NCBI RefSeq assembly: GCF_000282595.1
Contig: NZ_AKIZ01000038.1
Span: forward strand, 186,001-250,000
Source: Phyllobacterium sp. YR531
Lineage (GTDB): Bacteria; Pseudomonadota; Alphaproteobacteria; Rhizobiales; Rhizobiaceae
DNA length: 64,000 nt
Reading direction: 5' to 3'
Of the stretch, positions 34,335 to 43,667 are shown piece after piece. Every line of letters begins with the position of its first letter. The stretch's first letter is position 1. The notes under the pieces were generated by a model. It was given only the letters and a program-made list of their open reading frames with translations, was not told the origin of the DNA and did not search any database. The translations under genes were made by a program, and so were the position numbers.

Positions 34335-35207
34335 ATGGAAAACCCGCTTAACCGAAGAAAATTACTGTCCTTTATACCAGCGTCTGCCTTGCTCTCATTT
34401 TCTGGCGTGACTTTCGCCAAATCGCAAAAATTTTCGAGCATGAATGATCTTCGCCTCTATGTGATGGAGGTATTGGAGAAAATGCCGGACATGAGCGAAA
34501 TCACTGCCGATAAAAAAGTGGCCGCGCTTATCACCGGCAAATATAAAGGCAAGGAATTCGGCTTTGATCTCGCCAATCTTTATGGGCGAATGCAGGCGGA
34601 AGGCGATACGGACGTTTTGGAAGCGATAAGACAGCGGGTGGTGATTTTAGATTCCAGCGAAGCGATGACGAAGGATATCAAAGACCTTGTGGTTGTTCTT
34701 CGCTCACAGCAATATGTAGAAGTTACCGCAAAGCAGGGCGTCAAGATAAAACATAAGCAAATCGCCGGTAAGCTTCACGCGGTTTACATGGCTGATTTGC
34801 CAGAGGCGATGTCACCTTTTTCTGTTCAGGATTTACCGGGTTACTCTCTCGAGGAACTGCAAGATATCTCGCTTGAGAATGTGAAGGAAAAAATACCAGA
34901 CATTGAGAAAACAACTGTCGCAGATGTGGTTGATCGTTTTCAGGTGGGCAATAATACTTTTCTTTCCACCTCGCTTGTGCTGCTCGATAGTTTTTGGGGT
35001 TCTCTCGATAATAAATATCCCAAGGGCGCGATCTTTGTTGTGCCGCGCATGGATGAATTGTTTGTTATTGATGCAGCAATTCCGGGTGCTGCCGATATAG
35101 CCCGCGATGTTGTCAGGATTACTTTCAAGGAGGGCTTCAGCCTGCTTTCCGAAGAAGTTTACATCCATCGCAACAACAAAATTCAAGTTTTCGAGCCGTC
35201 GAACTAG
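34335..35207 (+). CDS. Exported DUF1444-like protein inside the catabolic operon
   Basis: A 290-residue protein with a twin-arginine-like signal ([19 protein letters not shown]). The middle and C-terminal parts ([20 protein letters not shown], then a segment with LLDSFWGSL and [12 protein letters not shown]) follow the order of motifs of DUF1444, a family otherwise usually cytoplasmic and of unknown role. Base use is more AT-rich than the flanking genes. It sits between the dehydrogenase and the carboxylase genes, which in other Brucellaceae are normally adjacent as I recall, so it is probably an insertion. The binding site is weak. The family assignment is tentative. Confidence 0.6.
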   Translation: MENPLNRRKLLSFIPASALLSFSGVTFAKSQKFSSMNDLRLYVMEVLEKMPDMSEITADKKVAALITGKYKGKEFGFDLANLYGRMQAEGDTDVLEAIRQRVVILDSSEAMTKDIKDLVVVLRSQQYVEVTAKQGVKIKHKQIAGKLHAVYMADLPEAMSPFSVQDLPGYSLEELQDISLENVKEKIPDIEKTTVADVVDRFQVGNNTFLSTSLVLLDSFWGSLDNKYPKGAIFVVPRMDELFVIDAAIPGAADIARDVVRITFKEGFSLLSEEVYIHRNNKIQVFEPSN

Positions 35208-35230
35208 GCAGTAAATCGTCAGGAGACCGT

Positions 35231-36838
35231 ATGACCGTACTTCAGTCCCAAATCGACACCGCATCCGAAGCTTTTGCGGCCAATACGGAGCGTATGCGTG
35301 CACTTGTGGGCGATATCCGCGCCAAGGCTGAAACAGTCAGCAAGGGCGGAACTGACGAGGCACGTGCACGGCATACTTCGCGGGGCAAGCTCCTGCCCCG
35401 TGAACGTTTGGCCCAACTTCTCGATGCGGGTTCGCCATTTCTGGAAATCGGCCAGTTTGCAGCATGGGACATGTATGGTGACAATATCTCATCTGCTGGC
35501 ATGATTGCCGGGATCGGGCGTGTTTCCGGCAAGGAAGTCATGATCGTCATCAATGATGCCACGGTCAAAGGCGGCACCTATTATCCCTTGACGGTTAAGA
35601 AGCATTTGCGGGCGCAAGAAATCGCCATGCAGAACAATTTGCCCTGCCTTTATTTAGTGGATAGTGGCGGAGCAAACCTGCCCAATCAGGATGAGGTTTT
35701 TCCTGACCGCGAGCATTTCGGGCGTATTTTCTACAATCAGGCCAATATGTCGGCAGCAGGCATTCCACAGATCGCCGTGGTCATGGGGTCGTGCACGGCT
35801 GGCGGTGCCTATGTGCCCGCCATGTCTGAAGAAACGATCATGGTCAAAGGTCAGGCGACGATCTTTCTGGCTGGCCCGCCCCTCGTCAAGGCAGCCACTG
35901 GCGAAGAGGTTTCGGCGGAAGATCTCGGCGGTGCGGAGGTTCACACGCGCGAGTCCGGCGTTGCCGATCACTATGCCATGGATGACGCCCACGCACTGGC
36001 CATCGCCCGGCGCATTGTCGGAAACCTGAATCGGAAGAAAGAGATAGGGCTCGACCTTCGTAAAGTGATTCCACCGCTTTATGATCCACATGAACTTTAT
36101 GGCGTCGTGCCGACCGATCTGCGCCAGCCCTATGATGCGCGGGAGTTGATTGCCCGTATTGTCGATGGTTCAGAATTTGACGAGTTCAAGCAGAACTACG
36201 GAACATCGCTGATAACCGGCTTTGCACATCTCTACGGGATGCCGGTCGGGATCATCGCCAATAATGGCGTGCTGTTCTCTGAAAGCGCACTCAAAGGCAC
36301 CCATTTCATCGAACTGTGCACGCAGCGCGGCATTCCGCTGGTCTTCCTGCAAAACATTACCGGCTTCATGGTCGGCCGCTCGTATGAGGCGCGCGGCATC
36401 GCCAAGGATGGCGCAAAACTCGTCACGGCTGTTGCAACTGCCCGTGTACCGAAGGTGACGATGATCGTCGGCGGTTCGTTCGGCGCAGGCAATTACGGCA
36501 TGTGTGGCCGTGCCTTCTCACCGCGCTTCCTGTGGATGTGGCCGAATGCGCGTATCTCGGTCATGGGCGGTGAACAGGCAGCCACCGTTCTGGCGCTGGT
36601 CAAGCGTGAAGGTATTGAGCGCAAGGGTTCTGAATGGCCTGCTGCAGAGGAAGCCGCATTCCGTGCGCCGATCCTTGAAAAGTACGAACGCGAGGGACAC
36701 CCGCTCTATTCTTCGGCGCGGCTGTGGGATGATGGCATTATCGACCCGGCTAAAAGCCGCGAAGTATTGGCACTGTCACTCTCCGCCGCGCTCAACGCTC
36801 CGGTGGAAGATACTCGCTTCGGCATGTTCAGGATGTGA
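35231..36838 (+). CDS. mccB: Methylcrotonyl-CoA carboxylase, carboxyltransferase (beta) subunit
   Basis: A 535-residue biotin-dependent carboxyltransferase. Both crotonase-like halves are present: the acyl-CoA side with [18 protein letters not shown] and the carboxybiotin side with [19 protein letters not shown]. The match in length and in the [18 protein letters not shown] segment points to methylcrotonyl-CoA rather than propionyl-CoA carboxylase. It adds carbonate to 3-methylcrotonyl-CoA with the alpha subunit encoded after it. CAGGAGACC precedes the ATG, 23 bp after the DUF1444-like gene. Confidence 0.93.
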   Translation: MTVLQSQIDTASEAFAANTERMRALVGDIRAKAETVSKGGTDEARARHTSRGKLLPRERLAQLLDAGSPFLEIGQFAAWDMYGDNISSAGMIAGIGRVSGKEVMIVINDATVKGGTYYPLTVKKHLRAQEIAMQNNLPCLYLVDSGGANLPNQDEVFPDREHFGRIFYNQANMSAAGIPQIAVVMGSCTAGGAYVPAMSEETIMVKGQATIFLAGPPLVKAATGEEVSAEDLGGAEVHTRESGVADHYAMDDAHALAIARRIVGNLNRKKEIGLDLRKVIPPLYDPHELYGVVPTDLRQPYDARELIARIVDGSEFDEFKQNYGTSLITGFAHLYGMPVGIIANNGVLFSESALKGTHFIELCTQRGIPLVFLQNITGFMVGRSYEARGIAKDGAKLVTAVATARVPKVTMIVGGSFGAGNYGMCGRAFSPRFLWMWPNARISVMGGEQAATVLALVKREGIERKGSEWPAAEEAAFRAPILEKYEREGHPLYSSARLWDDGIIDPAKSREVLALSLSAALNAPVEDTRFGMFRM

Positions 36839-36880
36839 TGATGGAAACCTCATCGCCCGGTTTCTTTGCAACTCGGTTCC

Positions 36881-37001
36881 GCGTGGTTCGACAGGCTCAC
36901 CATGAGGAAGGGCGGCGGATTGCAGGAGCCAAGATGCTTCAGCTTAAAAAGCGTGATTGCAGAACACCAACCTTCCTCACGGTGAGCCTGTCGAACCACG
37001 C
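36881..37001. repeat. REP-like inverted repeat pair between mccB and mccA
   Basis: Arms GCGTGGTTCGACAGGCTCAC... at 36881-36910 and the complement at 36972-37001, one mismatch, about 60 bp apart. It is the same element as at 20741-20860. It extends the reading frame upstream of the true mccA start. Confidence 0.85.
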
Positions 37002-37034
37002 ACAATGCATATGCTCAACAAGCGAGATGCAATA

Positions 37035-39032
37035 ATGACAAAAATGTTCTCCAGAATCCTCATTGCCAATCGTGGTGAAATTGCCTGCCGCGTTATCCGC
37101 ACCGCGCGGCGCATGGGGATCGGCACCGTCGCCGTTTACTCCGATGCGGATGCGCAGTCGCTGCACGTTGCCCTGGCCGACGAAGCGGTCAACATCGGAC
37201 CAGCGCCTGTTACCGACAGCTATTTGCGGGCTGACCGTATCATTGAAGCAGCTCTTGCAACGGGAGCGGAGGCTATTCATCCCGGCTATGGCTTTCTTTC
37301 GGAAAACCCCGGATTCGTTGATGCGGTTGTGAAAGCGGGGCTGGTTTTCATTGGCCCGAGTTCAGATTCCATCCGCGCAATGGGCTTGAAGGATGCCGCC
37401 AAGCGCCTAATGGAAAAGGCTGGCGTGCCAGTCGTGCCCGGCTATCACGGCGAAGCGCAGGAACTTGTGGTGCTCGCTTCCAAGGCGCGTGAAATCGGCT
37501 ATCCGGTGCTGATCAAAGCCCGTGCCGGCGGCGGTGGCAAAGGCATGCGCAAGGTGGATAGTCCCGATGACTTTGCCGAGGCACTGGGAAGCGCACGCCG
37601 AGAGGCAAAAAGTGCCTTTGGTGATGATCGCGTTCTCGTCGAAAAATATGTAGCCAAACCGCGCCATATCGAAGTTCAGGTATTTGGCGATAATCACGGC
37701 AATGCGGTGCACCTCTATGAACGCGATTGCTCATTGCAGCGTCGCCATCAAAAGGTCATCGAGGAAGCCCCCGCCCCCGGTATTACACCCGAAATGCGGG
37801 CGGCAATGACCAGCGCTGCCGTGAAAGCAGCGCTGGCGATCAATTATTCCGGTGCAGGCACTATCGAATTCATCGTCGATGCCACTGATGGCCTCAAGCC
37901 CGATCGTTTCTGGTTTATGGAAATGAACACTCGCCTGCAGGTGGAGCATCCGGTTACGGAAATGGTTACCGGGCTTGATCTGGTCGAGTGGCAGTTGCGC
38001 GTTGCGGCTGGTGAAAAACTGCCCCTTACGCAAAAGCAGATCACGCTTAACGGCCATGCAGTTGAAGCACGCCTTTATGCCGAAGACCCCGCCCGAAGCT
38101 TCCTGCCAGCCATTGGTACCCTGCACCACCTGGCATTTCCGGTCGACGTGCCAAATGGTGAGATTCGGATTGAGACTGGTGTTCGCGCAGGCGATACGAT
38201 TTCGCCCTTTTACGATCCGATGATTGCCAAGGTCGTGGTTCATGGCTCCGATCGTTCATCCGCACTGGCAGCTATGGAAAATGCCCTCGTGCAAACCGAG
38301 ATTGCAGGAACCACAACCAATGTTGCCTTTCTGGCAGCTCTGGTTCGCCATCAGGGTTTCAGCAGCGGCGATGTCGACACCGGCCTGATAGATCGTGATC
38401 TTGCCAGCCTGGTTGCACCTGCAAACATTCCTGCCGGTGCAAGAGAACTGGCAATCGTCGTGGCTAGCGGTTTATTGGAAAAACCTGCATCAGATGATCC
38501 ATGGGCTTCCCTGCGTGGCTATAGTCACCTCGCCTCACCCGCTTATCCCGTGACATTCTCGGTAGACGAAAAGCCCGTTCGTTATGGCGTGTCTGTGATG
38601 GGGGATGAGCGTTTTGCCATTTCCGCTGCGGATGGCATCCTTGACGTGAAAATCCGGCGTGAAACAAAGGGTTGGCATGTCACGGGCAAAGGCATTAATC
38701 TTTACGCAAAAACCGCATCCATTCCCAACGGGATTGCCGTGCTTTCCACCGGCGCGGTTTCAAGCTTTTCCATTGCAGATCCTTTCCTGCTGGCAGAAGC
38801 GGCGGGAAACACGGGCGACAGGCTGAGTGCACCCATGCCTGGTTTGGTAAAGTCGGTCCGTGTCTCAGCAGGCGATACGGTAAAGAAGGGTCAGATACTA
38901 CTGGTACTGGAAGCAATGAAAATGGAGCACACCATTACAGCGCCCCATGATGGCAAAATTGCTGAGATCGTTGCGGAAGGTTCACAGGTAAAAGAGAAGT
39001 CGTCGCTGGTTCGATTCGAGACAAATGATTAG
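37035..39032 (+). CDS. mccA: Methylcrotonyl-CoA carboxylase, biotin carboxylase (alpha) subunit
   Basis: A 665-residue protein with a biotin carboxylase domain (residues about 5-450, ATP-grasp GGGGKGMRKV, catalytic FMEMNTRLQVEHPVTE) and a C-terminal biotinyl domain with the modified lysine in VLEAMKMEHTI. The start at 37035 was chosen because the known family begins at FSRILIANRGEIACRV. The region before it is the REP-like repeat. It works with the beta subunit at 35231. The cluster stops here, with no methylglutaconyl-CoA hydratase or HMG-CoA lyase following. Confidence 0.93.
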   Translation: MTKMFSRILIANRGEIACRVIRTARRMGIGTVAVYSDADAQSLHVALADEAVNIGPAPVTDSYLRADRIIEAALATGAEAIHPGYGFLSENPGFVDAVVKAGLVFIGPSSDSIRAMGLKDAAKRLMEKAGVPVVPGYHGEAQELVVLASKAREIGYPVLIKARAGGGGKGMRKVDSPDDFAEALGSARREAKSAFGDDRVLVEKYVAKPRHIEVQVFGDNHGNAVHLYERDCSLQRRHQKVIEEAPAPGITPEMRAAMTSAAVKAALAINYSGAGTIEFIVDATDGLKPDRFWFMEMNTRLQVEHPVTEMVTGLDLVEWQLRVAAGEKLPLTQKQITLNGHAVEARLYAEDPARSFLPAIGTLHHLAFPVDVPNGEIRIETGVRAGDTISPFYDPMIAKVVVHGSDRSSALAAMENALVQTEIAGTTTNVAFLAALVRHQGFSSGDVDTGLIDRDLASLVAPANIPAGARELAIVVASGLLEKPASDDPWASLRGYSHLASPAYPVTFSVDEKPVRYGVSVMGDERFAISAADGILDVKIRRETKGWHVTGKGINLYAKTASIPNGIAVLSTGAVSSFSIADPFLLAEAAGNTGDRLSAPMPGLVKSVRVSAGDTVKKGQILLVLEAMKMEHTITAPHDGKIAEIVAEGSQVKEKSSLVRFETND

Positions 39033-39158
39033 CTGTCTGAATTTTGATTGAGCGTCAGGTTCTTTTTGTTTTTGATTCTAACGCTCTGAATCAGCTTTTA
39101 CTATGCGTGATCTATTTCTGACAAGATTGCGCTAAGCAGAGACAAGGCCGGATATAAT

Positions 39159-39341
39159 TTATCCAACCTGTGTTGGCAGATTAGCAATAGCTGTTTCCAC
39201 CGCAGCAATGTTAAGCTCAAGTGTAGCAATCTTCTGCAAAGTATTATTGTCAGGAAATGCTTTCGATTTGGCACACATCAATATGAGTTGTGTTTGAGCT
39301 TCAGTTAAACTGGATAACAACCTCTCTAAATCGTCCAACAT
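39159..39341 (-). CDS. Small hypothetical helical protein
   Basis: A 60-residue frame starting MLDDLERLLSSLTEAQTQLI with heptad-like leucines and no membrane segment. An upstream extension to 39395 is possible but has no better start signal. It follows mccA convergently. Evidence for expression is limited to a weak binding site. Confidence 0.45.
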   Translation of the reverse strand: MLDDLERLLSSLTEAQTQLILMCAKSKAFPDNNTLQKIATLELNIAAVETAIANLPTQVG

Positions 39342-39590
39342 TTGTTTTCCGTTTTCATTATCAATCGCGCACACGCGCAGGTTGTAGCAATTCACCGCAT
39401 CTTCAATACGCGAAAAGCTTGAAAATTGTCAAAGCACATATGTCAGAAATATACCATTTATTTTACCAGTCGAACAAAATATTCGATCTGATCCGCGTTG
39501 AAGCTAGACAATTGGTATTATCTTTCACAAAAAACAGAAATGAACCGCTTTTGATTCAAATTTTATACTTTTTATTGTTGCGATTGAAAG
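39342..39590. other. AT-rich gene-free stretch
   Basis: About 250 bp of low GC with no reading frame carrying a start signal. No operator or repeat was recognised. Confidence 0.4.
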
Positions 39591-39857
39591 TTAGTGGGAT
39601 GTCATCCACTCGCGTGCTTCGCGCAGCGCAGTCGCGATATCGCCCTTTGACATCGTTGCCATAATCTCGGCGCGCAGTTCGGCAGCGCGATCACAACCTT
39701 TGATTGCAGCAATGTTGAACCATTTGTGAGCGGCCACCAGATCGACAGCGCAATCGCGCCCCGTTGCATACATGATACCCATTTCGAAAAGAATATCAGC
39801 CTGCGCTGCGCCACCGATGTGGCCATTTTCCAGATTTTGAAGGTCGAAGCGTGCCAT
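39591..39857 (-). CDS. Short Sel1/TPR-like protein
   Basis: An 88-residue protein matching a Rhizobiales family of single Sel1-like repeat proteins: MGIMYATGRDCAVDLVAAHK followed by WFNIAAIKGCDRAAELR and a closing AREWM. Sel1 units are helical pairs used in protein-protein contacts. Relatives I recall from Sinorhizobium have the same length and neighbour-free setting. The binding site is AGGGG upstream. Role unknown. Confidence 0.8.
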   Translation of the reverse strand: MARFDLQNLENGHIGGAAQADILFEMGIMYATGRDCAVDLVAAHKWFNIAAIKGCDRAAELRAEIMATMSKGDIATALREAREWMTSH

Positions 39858-40317
39858 TTTACCAAACCCCTGTTGAACCTAATTCGTATTTCAAACGAAA
39901 GCCCTGTCAGACTTCTGAGAACCGCCGTTTTGTTTGTTTGGCGTGCTCCTTTGATGTTTCCGATAATGAAGGAGAGGCTTGAAATTGCTGTTAAAAGGCA
40001 TGATTAACCGGAATCAAACAAAACAAAAACAACTCGTAAACTTCGGAATTCGTTAAATATAATGCTCCAGCAAATACGGGTATTTGCTGAAAATTCGCCT
40101 AAAATGCTGAAGTACGATTTCAAGCCTTTGCTAACCAAAGATCACGGTGACATACTGATGCTCATTGTTTTCCGGCTCTAGCCCGACGCCACTCAAAGGC
40201 AGAAACGCTCTCAATCAGCCCACTTCCCTTCGACCAGGTTTTCAATTACCTTTACGTGCGCGTAAGCATCATGCGAACAGGCGGGAGAGTTTGGTTCGCT
40301 TTTACCGGGAGGACATT
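39858..40317. other. Gene-free 460 bp upstream of the DUF2147 gene
   Basis: AT-rich at the left. It holds a perfect hairpin CAGCAAATA-CGGG-TATTTGCTG at 40068-40089 and a smaller TTACG-CGTAA hairpin near 40252. These may be regulatory elements of the downstream gene; no small gene was seen. Confidence 0.45.
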
Positions 40318-40665
40318 ATGAAATTCAAAATTCTGCTGGCATGCGCCAGCTTCGTTGTCATGACGGGAACTGCAATGGCTGAAGAGCCTATCGTTGGCTC
40401 GTGGAAGCGGCCTAATGGGACAATTATCCAATATTCGGCATGCGGCGGCGACAAATATTGCGGCACGGTGATGACCGGCGAATATAAGGGCAAATCGATT
40501 GGCTCGATGGCTGGCAAGGATGGCTCATACAAGGGCACAGTCAACAAGCTGGACGAAGGCAAGACATATAATGGCAAAGCCACAGCCAATGGCGGCACAC
40601 TTTCGCTGGCCGGCTGTGTCATGGGCGGCCTTATCTGCAAGAGCGAAAGCCTGACCCGCCAATAG
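40318..40665 (+). CDS. DUF2147 protein, exported
   Basis: A 115-residue periplasmic protein with a 21-residue signal peptide and the DUF2147 fold (a small lipocalin-like beta-barrel): EEPIVGSWKRPNGTIIQYSA, CGGDKYCGTVM and the closing GCVMGGLICKSESLTR. Four cysteines suggest two disulfides. GGGAGG precedes the ATG. Members are common in Rhizobiales and are of unknown function. A strong bidirectional terminator follows. Confidence 0.9.
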   Translation: MKFKILLACASFVVMTGTAMAEEPIVGSWKRPNGTIIQYSACGGDKYCGTVMTGEYKGKSIGSMAGKDGSYKGTVNKLDEGKTYNGKATANGGTLSLAGCVMGGLICKSESLTRQ

Positions 40666-40689
40666 GGCCAAGGCGTCTCGCCCCAAAAC

Positions 40690-40719
40690 AAAACAGGCAG
40701 GGGTTACCCTGCCTGTTTT
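40690..40719. terminator. Bidirectional terminator
   Basis: A perfect 13-bp stem AAAACAGGCAGGG with a 4-base loop, ending in TTTT on both strands, between convergent genes. Confidence 0.9.
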
Positions 40720-40723
40720 CATT

Positions 40724-41863
40724 TCAACGATGGAGGAACTCTTCCTTTATCGGTGCGTAAGCGCCATCATGCCAGATATTGATATCGTACTTGGCATCCT
40801 TGATATCGCCCTTCTCGTCAAAAACGATTGGACCGATGACAGTATTTACCGGCTTGCCGTCTTTCAAAACTTCGGCGACCTTTGCAGGATCATCGCTGCC
40901 CGCCCGCTCTATCCCTTGCGCGAATGCTTCGACGACCGCATAGGAAAACAGCGTAAAGCCATCCGGCACAAAGCCGCCAGCCTTGATCTTTTCCACTGCT
41001 GCCTTTGCTTCCGGTCTGGCTTGCGGATTGGCCGGGAACGTGAAGATCACACCTTCCGCCGCCGGTCCGGAAACCGCCCAGAAATCCGGTGATGCAATGG
41101 AATCACCCATCATCAGCTGGAACTTGAAGTTTTGGTCGGCCGCCTGGCGCAGGATCAAGCCTGCTTCCTGATGATAACCACCGAAATAAACAAAATCAGC
41201 TTTCAGATCCTTCAGCTTGGTAACAAGCGCCGAATAATCCTTTTCGCCGGCATTGATGCCGTCATAAAGAATCTCTTTCAGGCCAGCTTCATTCATCTTG
41301 CCCTTGACCGCATCAGCCAGGCCCTTGCCATAAGCGCCCTTGTCATGCAGCACGACGACGTTCTTGCCCTTGTATTTTTCGGCAATCCACGGCCCGACAA
41401 ATTCGCCCTGCGCATCGTCACGGGTGTAAAGGCGCATGATGGTGGGCCAGCCGTTCTTGGCGGCAGCATCGGTCAGTTCAGGATTTGACGAGGCAGGCGT
41501 CATCATCAACACGCCAGCTTCGGCATAAACAGCGGATGCCGGAATGCTTGATCCCGAGCAGGCATGGCCATCCACAAACTTGATGCCTGCAGCAACAATA
41601 CGGTTGGCAATGGAAACCGCCTGTTTTGGATCACAGACATCGTCCTCAATGACGAGTTTGATCTTGCGACCTGCAATACCACCCTTTTCGTTGATCGCAG
41701 CTGCTGCCGCCTGAGCCCCCTGCTTAAACTGATCGCCGATATTGGCAAGCTGGCCCGTCATCGGACCTGCGACAGCAATCTCAATATCTTCAGCAGCCAT
41801 GGCGGACGAGGTGCCGAACGCGGCAGCGAACAGACCGGCATAGAGTATTTTCTTGAAAGGCAT
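40724..41863 (-). CDS. Branched-chain amino acid ABC transporter, periplasmic binding protein
   Basis: A 379-residue periplasmic Leu/Ile/Val-binding protein (LivJ type). A 23-residue signal peptide ends in SSAMA-A. The ligand loop VDGHACSGSSIPASAVYAEAG and the disulfide pair (VCDPK, ACSGS) are the usual ones. The start at 41863 has GGGGGAACC directly upstream. No permease or ATPase genes (livHMGF) accompany it, so it shares a transporter encoded elsewhere, as several Brucella paralogues do. Confidence 0.93.
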   Translation of the reverse strand: MPFKKILYAGLFAAAFGTSSAMAAEDIEIAVAGPMTGQLANIGDQFKQGAQAAAAAINEKGGIAGRKIKLVIEDDVCDPKQAVSIANRIVAAGIKFVDGHACSGSSIPASAVYAEAGVLMMTPASSNPELTDAAAKNGWPTIMRLYTRDDAQGEFVGPWIAEKYKGKNVVVLHDKGAYGKGLADAVKGKMNEAGLKEILYDGINAGEKDYSALVTKLKDLKADFVYFGGYHQEAGLILRQAADQNFKFQLMMGDSIASPDFWAVSGPAAEGVIFTFPANPQARPEAKAAVEKIKAGGFVPDGFTLFSYAVVEAFAQGIERAGSDDPAKVAEVLKDGKPVNTVIGPIVFDEKGDIKDAKYDINIWHDGAYAPIKEEFLHR

Positions 41864-41972
41864 GGTTCCCCCTTTTTGTAAACACAAGCGGGTGGAGCCT
41901 ACATGCAATTGCAAGACGCGCCAGCGAAATTTGAGGGGCACAGATTGATGGCCCTATCGCACGGGTTGTCCC

Positions 41973-43193
41973 TCACCGCATTTTGCGCCGCAAGGACATC
42001 GCGCCAACCACCAGCATTGCCGCGGTTGAAACAGCCGCTCCCATGAAAAATGTAGTACTGGAGCCATGTGCATCCCAAACCCATCCGGCGGCCACGTTGC
42101 CCACCAATACGACCACACCCGTTATCAAATTGAAGACTCCAAAAGCGGTACCCTTGAGATTCTTGGGTGCCGTGTCTGCGATCAGGGTTGCGAGCAGCCC
42201 TTGGGAAAGCCCCATGTGAAGCCCCCACAAAACGATCCCCAATATAAAGATGCCGATGGATGAAGCAGCAGCCAGAACGATATAGGCAGTGGCAAGAACT
42301 GCAATACTGCCGACGAGCAAGCCTGATCGCCCGATTTTGTCCGACAATCGTCCAACCGGGTAGGCTGTGAGACCATAGACAGCGTGCATGATCACCATTG
42401 TTATGGGTATCCATGCTGGCGTAAACCCCGCTTCCTGTGACTTGAGAAGCAGAAATGCCTCGCTAAAACGTGCCAACGTCAACAGCGAAGCGAGGCCGAT
42501 CGCCACCCAAACGGCTCGGTTCAATAATATTATGTCAGCAAGACGGGGAATAGCTGGCGTACTTTGGGCAGACTGCGACTTGGGCTCTCTGATTCCCACC
42601 ACAAGCAGAACCATGGCCATTCCAGCCGGAATTATTGCGAGCCAGTAAACGGCAAGGATATTCCCATCAAAAGCAAACATGAGAGCGATCGCTATGAGTG
42701 GACCAATAAACCCGCCAACCGTATCGAGAGATTTTCGAAGACCAAAGCTTGCCCCGCGCAGCTCCGGTGGCGTCACATCGGCAATCAGAGCATCGCGCGG
42801 AGTACCACGGATACCTTTGCCTACACGGTCAATGCTCTTTGCGGCAACGATCCAGCCTACAGACACGGCAAGTGGAAAAATCAGCTTGGAAAGTGCGCCC
42901 AGCCCATATCCCAGAACCGCAAGCGGCTTCCTGCGGCCTGTCCAATCCGAAACAACACCAGATACAAGCTTGGTGGCTGTAGCTATGGCAACGGAGAGCC
43001 CTTCGATGAACCCCACGAGAACGGCAGATGCGCCAAGGCTACTGACCAGATAAAACGGCAGTAGCGTCTGTATCATTTCTGATGACACATCCATCAGCAG
43101 ACTGACTATCCCGAGTATCCATACGGTTCGAGGAATGGAGGTGCCCCGCACCGCGAGGGTAGATTCCGAATCCGGCAAATTGGCTGTTGTCAT
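41973..43193 (-). CDS. MFS transporter
   Basis: A 406-residue inner-membrane transporter with twelve predicted helices. The MFS motif A is in SGVVSDWTGRRKPL and again in PVGRLSDKIGRSG. The start TVWILGIVSLLMDVSSEMIQ is characteristic of a subgroup often found with stress or heavy-metal genes. The substrate is unknown. It lies 109 bp upstream of the LivJ-type gene on the same strand, so weak cotranscription is possible. Confidence 0.9.
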   Translation of the reverse strand: MTTANLPDSESTLAVRGTSIPRTVWILGIVSLLMDVSSEMIQTLLPFYLVSSLGASAVLVGFIEGLSVAIATATKLVSGVVSDWTGRRKPLAVLGYGLGALSKLIFPLAVSVGWIVAAKSIDRVGKGIRGTPRDALIADVTPPELRGASFGLRKSLDTVGGFIGPLIAIALMFAFDGNILAVYWLAIIPAGMAMVLLVVGIREPKSQSAQSTPAIPRLADIILLNRAVWVAIGLASLLTLARFSEAFLLLKSQEAGFTPAWIPITMVIMHAVYGLTAYPVGRLSDKIGRSGLLVGSIAVLATAYIVLAAASSIGIFILGIVLWGLHMGLSQGLLATLIADTAPKNLKGTAFGVFNLITGVVVLVGNVAAGWVWDAHGSSTTFFMGAAVSTAAMLVVGAMSLRRKMR

Positions 43194-43613
43194 AAATGCT
43201 TCTCGTCAGAATCCACTGAGCAAAGCCATAAAAGCAAGGCAGGATAGGGTCAACAGAGTAGAGGAACGCTCATCATTACAATACATCGATCCAGCTTCAG
43301 TGAAGAAACAGGCCAGCCTTAGACTAAGGTATAATTGTGCGCCAAAACCAACTCGAGTATAGATTGATTACTTTCAGAATGTTGCTGTTTTAAGTATCAA
43401 TTACAAAGATCGCTTTATTCTGCGAACGATATCTAAGAGACCAGAATGTTTACGCGCATCCTCCCAACGCGTGAATTTCAAGAGTTTCAGGGGTGGTGAG
43501 GCAGCGATTATTTCAAATGTCGCTTGCTTTAATGGTCTCAGCTGGATGGATTTCTTCCGGTTGAACGGAGCAGAACCTAGGGTTCGGATCAGGTTTTCTG
43601 ATTACGGGCAAAG
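43194..43613. other. Gene-free stretch with possible small RNA
   Basis: No convincing protein gene. Short hairpins at about 43573-43586 and ATCAG-CTGAT at 43589-43603 lead into the strong terminator at 43614. This arrangement fits the 3' part of a small RNA or of an attenuated leader, but the promoter could not be located with confidence. Confidence 0.4.
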
Positions 43614-43653
43614 AAAGGCAGCCAAGAAGTATTCTTCGTGGCTGCCTTTTTAT
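43614..43653 (+). terminator. Strong orphan Rho-independent terminator
   Basis: AAAGGCAGCC pairs with GGCTGCCTTT, with AAGAA-GTA-TTCTT nested inside, followed by TTATTTA. No protein gene precedes it on the plus strand. Confidence 0.85.
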
Positions 43654-43667
43654 TTACATGGGCATCA

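Noticed and set aside
36957-37034. Upstream extension of mccA
   Set aside because: It lies within the REP-like inverted repeat; the conserved family start begins at 37035.
41899-42414. 171-codon minus-strand frame within the MFS gene
   Set aside because: Another frame of the same strand with low-complexity shadow sequence; the MFS frame explains the region.
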